Shown piece by piece: positions 59,216-64,000 of a stretch of 64,000 bases of DNA; positions within the stretch are counted from its first letter, which is position 1, and every line of letters begins with the position of its first letter. The translations under genes were made by a program, and so were the position numbers. The DNA is from Eopsaltria australis (Eukaryota > Chordata > Aves > Passeriformes > Petroicidae). The notes under the pieces are model-generated. The model had not been told where the DNA came from. It was given only the letters and a program-made list of their open reading frames with translations, and did no database searches. The stretch covers positions 29,587-93,586 of the forward strand of contig JAVTVJ010011239.1 in the NCBI GenBank assembly GCA_034509425.1, written 5' to 3'.

Positions 59216-62200
59216 CCCCACCTCAGCCACCAGCATGTTCCCTGTTTTCCATGGTGCCAGCTTCTTCATGAGAACTGCTAGCATTGCTGCTCTCAGTGGC
59301 ATGGCCACCCCAGAGATGGTGCTGGAGGATTCAACCCTGGCAGGTTGGGGTGTGGGTGGTTTGGGGAGAAGGGTGTGCATCCTCAGGATGGGTGTCCCTC
59401 TCCTTCCCCCTGATAGCATGGTTACTCCTGAAGGGTCTAGTGCTCCCCCATGTGCTAAATGAGTCTCTAGTCCTTGTCACAGTCACATGAGGATTCCTCT
59501 GTGCTGAAACAAGGTGACCCAGGACCCTGGGGTCAAGGCACTGTGAAAAGGGCATAATTCAGACCTGCATCTGCAGGGAAGGGAAGGGGATGCAGGGGAT
59601 CAGAGGTGTTCTGAGGGTGGAGGACATCAGGTCCAGGGAAAATGCCATGCTGCTGGACAGTGGATACAAATTTGAACCTTCTAAAGATTTTTGCATTCTA
59701 GGGCTGGACTCTGTGGGGTCTTTCCAAAACAAGCAGGCTCTGCTTCCTCCAGGATGCTGAGCTGCTCCTGAAGGCAAATATGTGGTCTTTCACAAGGAAA
59801 GTGGGGTTTCCTGATGAGAAGGACTCTCACACTCACCCTCATTCTTGCTGCTCATGCACTGGGACATGTAATAGATCTCAGCTCTCAATGGTTTAGAATG
59901 TTTTCTCTCACATCTTCCGTTTTCCAGCTCACTTTCCTTCCCATGTGCCTCTGGTAATTGGTTTCTTCAATTTCCTTTGTTACCAGGGCTGGTATAGACC
60001 AACACCAACTCTGTGACCATGAGAAGTTGCCCACAAAAATTCTGATGATCTCCTAAAGTAGCAATGAGATAAACCAAGCTCCTGCCCCAGCTCCTTTCTG
60101 GAAACCCAACCTGAAGACACTTCAGTGCTAAGTCAAAAAATACAAAGAGATTAATGCATATCACCCAGGCAAACAGCTTGGAGGGATTTCAAGAACATTT
60201 TCAACTCCTATAGCAGATATTCACCCTCCAGAAACTTTGTGTTAGAAAGATCCAAGAAACCACTGGCTGGCACCACATGGACCGTGAGGGAACCAGTCCC
60301 AAGGATGGTGCTGAGCACCTGAGCTAAAGGCCTCAGAGCAAACCTGTGGGGCTGATTGCTGCTCCTGCAAACTGGCCGACAGCTTAGGGCTGTTTCCCTG
60401 CATGCCTGGTGTTGTCTGGAGTAAACAAAGCTCTGAAACCATAGAGTGGCTGCAGGGAAAACCTCACTAAAGCCCAATGAGAAGCCTTTACTGAACAGAG
60501 CTGGGAGGGGGAATGGCTACATGCCATTGGGATCAAGCAGGCAGCTCTGCTTTAGCAGGCTTCTTGCATCCCACAGAAAAAAATAACTGTCAAGGGTTCA
60601 TCTCCTACCTTTTTTCTCTTCAGTATTACCTATTCCGGATAAAAGATGGGCTCAAATACTTTCCTTCATGTGATGCCTTTTTCCCTTTGGAAGAGAGGAA
60701 TGTGAGTGTCTTTTTGATGACAAGAAAACCCAGCGGAGAGTCTCGCAAAGCAGCATCGAGGCCCTTCTTCCTTGGCCAAAGCAGCAGCTGGCCAACCTCA
60801 AGTCTTGCCATTTGGGATGAGTTCTCTCACCAACAGACACCCCAGTTGTAGTTGGCACAAGAAGAGGACTCACAGCAGACAGGGGCAATTTGGCAGCTCA
60901 CCCTCTGTCTGGCATGCAGATGACCAGCAAAAAAAAGTGAGGCAAGGTCAGTTTGTACACAGTTGTCTGTGGCCCACTGGATGCAGGGTCAGTGATACTG
61001 CAGAGCTCATGGCACCTTCCCCCAGCCAGTAAGGGTCATCCTCAATATCCATGGGCCCTGCATAGGAGTGTGGGAGAACTGGAACTGGAAGATTGGTCTC
61101 CTGCCCCTCAAGAAGGCAGCCTCTGCTGAGAAAAAACTGCCCTGCTTGTTCCCTGGGCTGCAGCCAACCTCCAGCCTGGGGCAGGGAGGGAGAATGACAC
61201 AGAAAATGGCCTGAAAATGGTGTTTATTTGCCCTCCCTTCAGGTGGCTAGTTCCTGTGGATTCCATGGGAAAGAGGCAGCGTGGCAGAGATTTCTTGTTT
61301 TCCTCTGGAGTGGGCATACATGGTACAGGGCTTCAAGTGGTAGGGAACAAGAGGCCAGGAGTCCTCTAGTGCTTTGCTGGAGAGGATCCCCAGTCAGGAG
61401 ACAAAAGAGCCTCACAAGGTAATGAGCGAAGTTTACAGCCTGCTCAGCTCACACCCCAAGTGCAACAGGTAAACTCTGCAGGGTGCACCCATCACTCCCA
61501 GTTGGGCAAGGAAGGAATCAGACCCAGAAGGGATTTCAGTAACCTCCAGGGCACTGGACCAGTGTTTTTCCCACTGTTCTGACTATCCCTGTCAGAGCCT
61601 GCTGCCACCAGCCAGCCATGAGCCAAGTCCAATTTTTGCTTTGTTGCAGAGGCATGGGTGGCTCAGCTGCAGAGAGGGATGTCCTCAAGGAGTGTGTACC
61701 AGCCACACAGTCTCTGCAATCTCAGTGTCTCCTCATATTTAAATGTTGAGGAAGGGGCTTTCCCCCTCCATTCTGCCTTTCTCCAGTTCTTGTATTTTGT
61801 TTCCTTTGGTCCTGCCTCCACTTCTTGAACTCTCTTTTATTTTGCCATCCATTTCCCCCTTTTTCCAGCCCCCTCTCAGAGCACTGAGTGTTTGGATATC
61901 CTTGCCCAAGTCTCTTCTGTCCACATGCCCTGTGTCCATACCACTCCCAAGGATGCTAAGAAAGGCACCCTGCTCCAGGCTGGCTGCTTGGCGAACAAGG
62001 AGCATCATCGCAACAGCACCTGCTTGATGGGGTTTCACCTCCACCACCAAGGTGGGACCACGAAGGTTTCAGGGGAGGGGTTTTGCTAGATGACACCTAT
62101 CCCCTGCACCTGTGGCAAGGGAGGAGTCAGAGGGGAGAGCTTGTCAACAGCAGAGGAGCAGCAGGATCCCTAGTACGAGAGCCAGCTTTTGTCCCCTGCC

Positions 62201-64000
62201 CAACTCGGGGGCACAGCACTGGTATTGTCCCAGGACTGCCTGGGAAAATGGGAGGGGTTCCCTGTGAAATCTTTCCATACAGTAAAGCAGCGTCAGAGCT
62301 GGGGAGCAAGGAGGGGACGATACAGACATTCAAAAAAATACACATACACACCCCCCAGCCAAACAATACCCACAGTGTGCTGAGGGAAAGGGAGACCCAT
62401 GAGTTGGGAGTTTGATAAGGATTTTCTCCCGCGTGTGCCTGCTCTCTCAATGGCCCCTTCAGTTTTCCCAACAACCCCCCCTCCTTCCCTTTCTGGCTTT
62501 CTTGTTTGGGCCTTAAACAGTGCATGGTCTTTGTTCAGGATACAGGTGAATGACAATCATGTGATTAACACACACACACACACACACACACGCACATAAA
62601 AAGCTTTTTAAGAGCGTCCAGCTTGCTCCAGACCCAAAGATGGGAGAGGAAGCCCGGGCTAGGAGGAGCTGAAGCAGCGGCAGTGGCCGGAATGGGGACA
62701 GACACTGGCATGGATGAGCAGGCACCACCTCCTCTTTGCAAAATCCCCTTCATGTGGAGGTGGGCATGTGAGACAATGAGGGGCAGGTGGTTGGGAGGGG
62801 AGGGCAAGGTCTGGGATTTGGGGGTGGGAGGGGGTCTTGCCACTGCTGCCTTCTTGCCTGTGCCAGGCAGGTTGGTGTGGATTTGCTGTGGCTGTATCCC
62901 CCCTGTGATGCTGTGGGAAGGACAGGGAATGGCCATACCAACATCATGTTAAGGAGGGAAACTAGATTTCTCACACCAAAGCCAAACCCTTGACCTGCCC
63001 TATCTCCAAAGTGGGATTTGCATCTTTTCTGGTATGAAGCTTGCTGCTGCTGCCTGACATGGCTGGCAGGCATGGCTTGGTGAGAAAGAGGAGGGGGACA
63101 GCCCTCTTGCTGGAAAGGGAGGCTGTCTCGCTGTCCATGAGGGAGGCAGAGGACCAGGCAACCCAGACGGTCATGGGAGGGTTGTAGATGTCACGGACAG
63201 CTGACCCACATTGGAAGTCCCACTGTCCCAGTCAGAAATAGTATACCCAACATCCTCAGTGAGGTCTGCATGTTCTCTTCGGTGTGGAGATGCCACTGGG
63301 CCTTATCACACCTCATCATCATGGCCATGGGATAGCTGGGAAGCTCGTTAGGTCAGTCATGGGGGCAAGTGGAAGCTAGTGGCCAGGTGACCATTTGAAC
63401 CTCCACAGAGGAAGTCATGAGAAAATCAGAAAAACTAGAAAGGTTTCAGAGTGTTACCCTTTTTATTTGATGATTGCATAAGTGTGATGCTCTGAAAGAA
63501 AGCAGGGAGGAACAAAGGGAGAGACCACTATAATATCTGGAAAACCTGTGAGCCTGCAGATGGTCTGACTCATGAGACATCACGGGACATGACTGATGAC
63601 AGCCTGAGAGAGATCAGGACCAGGTCATACCCTTTGCTGGAGCACCCAAGCCCAGTCCCGTCTCCACCACTTCCTCATGCCCTTCACTCCAAATTCCTCT
63701 CCCATCCGATGTCACGATCACCCTCCCAGGCTCCTAGAGTGCAGGTCATTTTCAAGACTTGTCCATGAACAAAAGAAGCAGAGGGTCCCTGAAGCCCATG
63801 TTTGTGTCACCCTCTTCAATTCTGTGTCAGCCACAATCTCCAAAGAGCCCTTCGATTTGCCTTGTGCCATAGGCAGCCTCCCAGCTGAGAGTTGGGCACA
63901 GAAACCACTGCTGGGCTCTTATCTTCATCACCCCTCACTGTTCTTGGCTGAAGCTTCCACTGTCGGTCCTAGACCCTTCCAGGTGCCTCTGAGCTTCCAG
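59216..64000. other. SOX10 upstream region, no gene recognised
   Basis: 4.8 kb of unique sequence without convincing exons, RNA genes or ERV. It contains a (CA)n run at 62570-62595. Conserved SOX10 enhancers are expected upstream of the gene but cannot be recognised without alignment. Confidence 0.5.
62570..62595. repeat. (CA)n microsatellite
   Basis: About thirteen CA units with one CG interruption. Confidence 0.9.

Overview
This is vertebrate nuclear DNA, almost certainly from a bird and probably a songbird. The evidence is an intron-containing SOX10 whose coding sequence closely resembles avian SOX10, the conserved EVG1-POLR2F-SOX10 gene order, a CR1 retroposon tail, an alpharetrovirus-like provirus with a tRNA-Trp primer site, and a dense pile of avian-type endogenous retroviruses (ERVs). 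There are no bacterial operons, CRISPR arrays or similar systems.

Layout. Positions 1-34.4 kb are a nest of ERVs. (1) ERV-L copy A is on the + strand (1-6783), interrupted by a 1.57 kb solo LTR of another family (4989-6561, 5-bp target duplication GTGAT). (2) Two further ERV-L copies, B and C, lie in tandem on the - strand and share LTRs (LTR 6784-7681, B, LTR 13030-13927, C, LTR 19313-20236). Their gag ORFs are open but every pol is broken. (3) A - strand class II (ERVK/betaretrovirus-like) element (20237 to about 25850) is cut off in RNase H/integrase by the C LTR. (4) A + strand ERVK-like element (about 25850-34374) with gag, dUTPase-like/protease, pol and an alpharetrovirus-style env has another 1.6 kb LTR, in - orientation, inserted at the end of env.

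Positions 34.5-40.3 kb hold the divergent pair EVG1/UPF0193 (C22orf23 homologue, - strand) and POLR2F (RPB6, + strand), with start codons about 60 bp apart in a GC-rich shared promoter. Both look damaged. POLR2F lacks a normal exon 2 acceptor, has a TGA in exon 3 and has lost the exon 3 donor. EVG1 has a frameshift, a non-GT donor, and loses homology where the ERV cluster begins. A solo ERV-L LTR sits in POLR2F intron 4.

Positions 43.2-48.2 kb are a deleted alpharetrovirus-like provirus with paired 361-bp LTRs and a perfect 6-bp target duplication (GTCACC). Positions 48.5-59 kb hold SOX10 on the - strand: three intact coding exons, a 463-residue product, probable 3' UTR and a probable non-coding first exon. 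The rest (59.2-64 kb) is SOX10 upstream non-coding DNA in which I see no gene.

The main point of interest is the contrast between an intact SOX10 and visibly decaying POLR2F and EVG1 next to a large inverted and tandem ERV complex. This fits a degenerate duplicate of the locus, an ERV-driven rearrangement, or local assembly error. Identities of genes and families come from recognition of sequence motifs, not from a database search.
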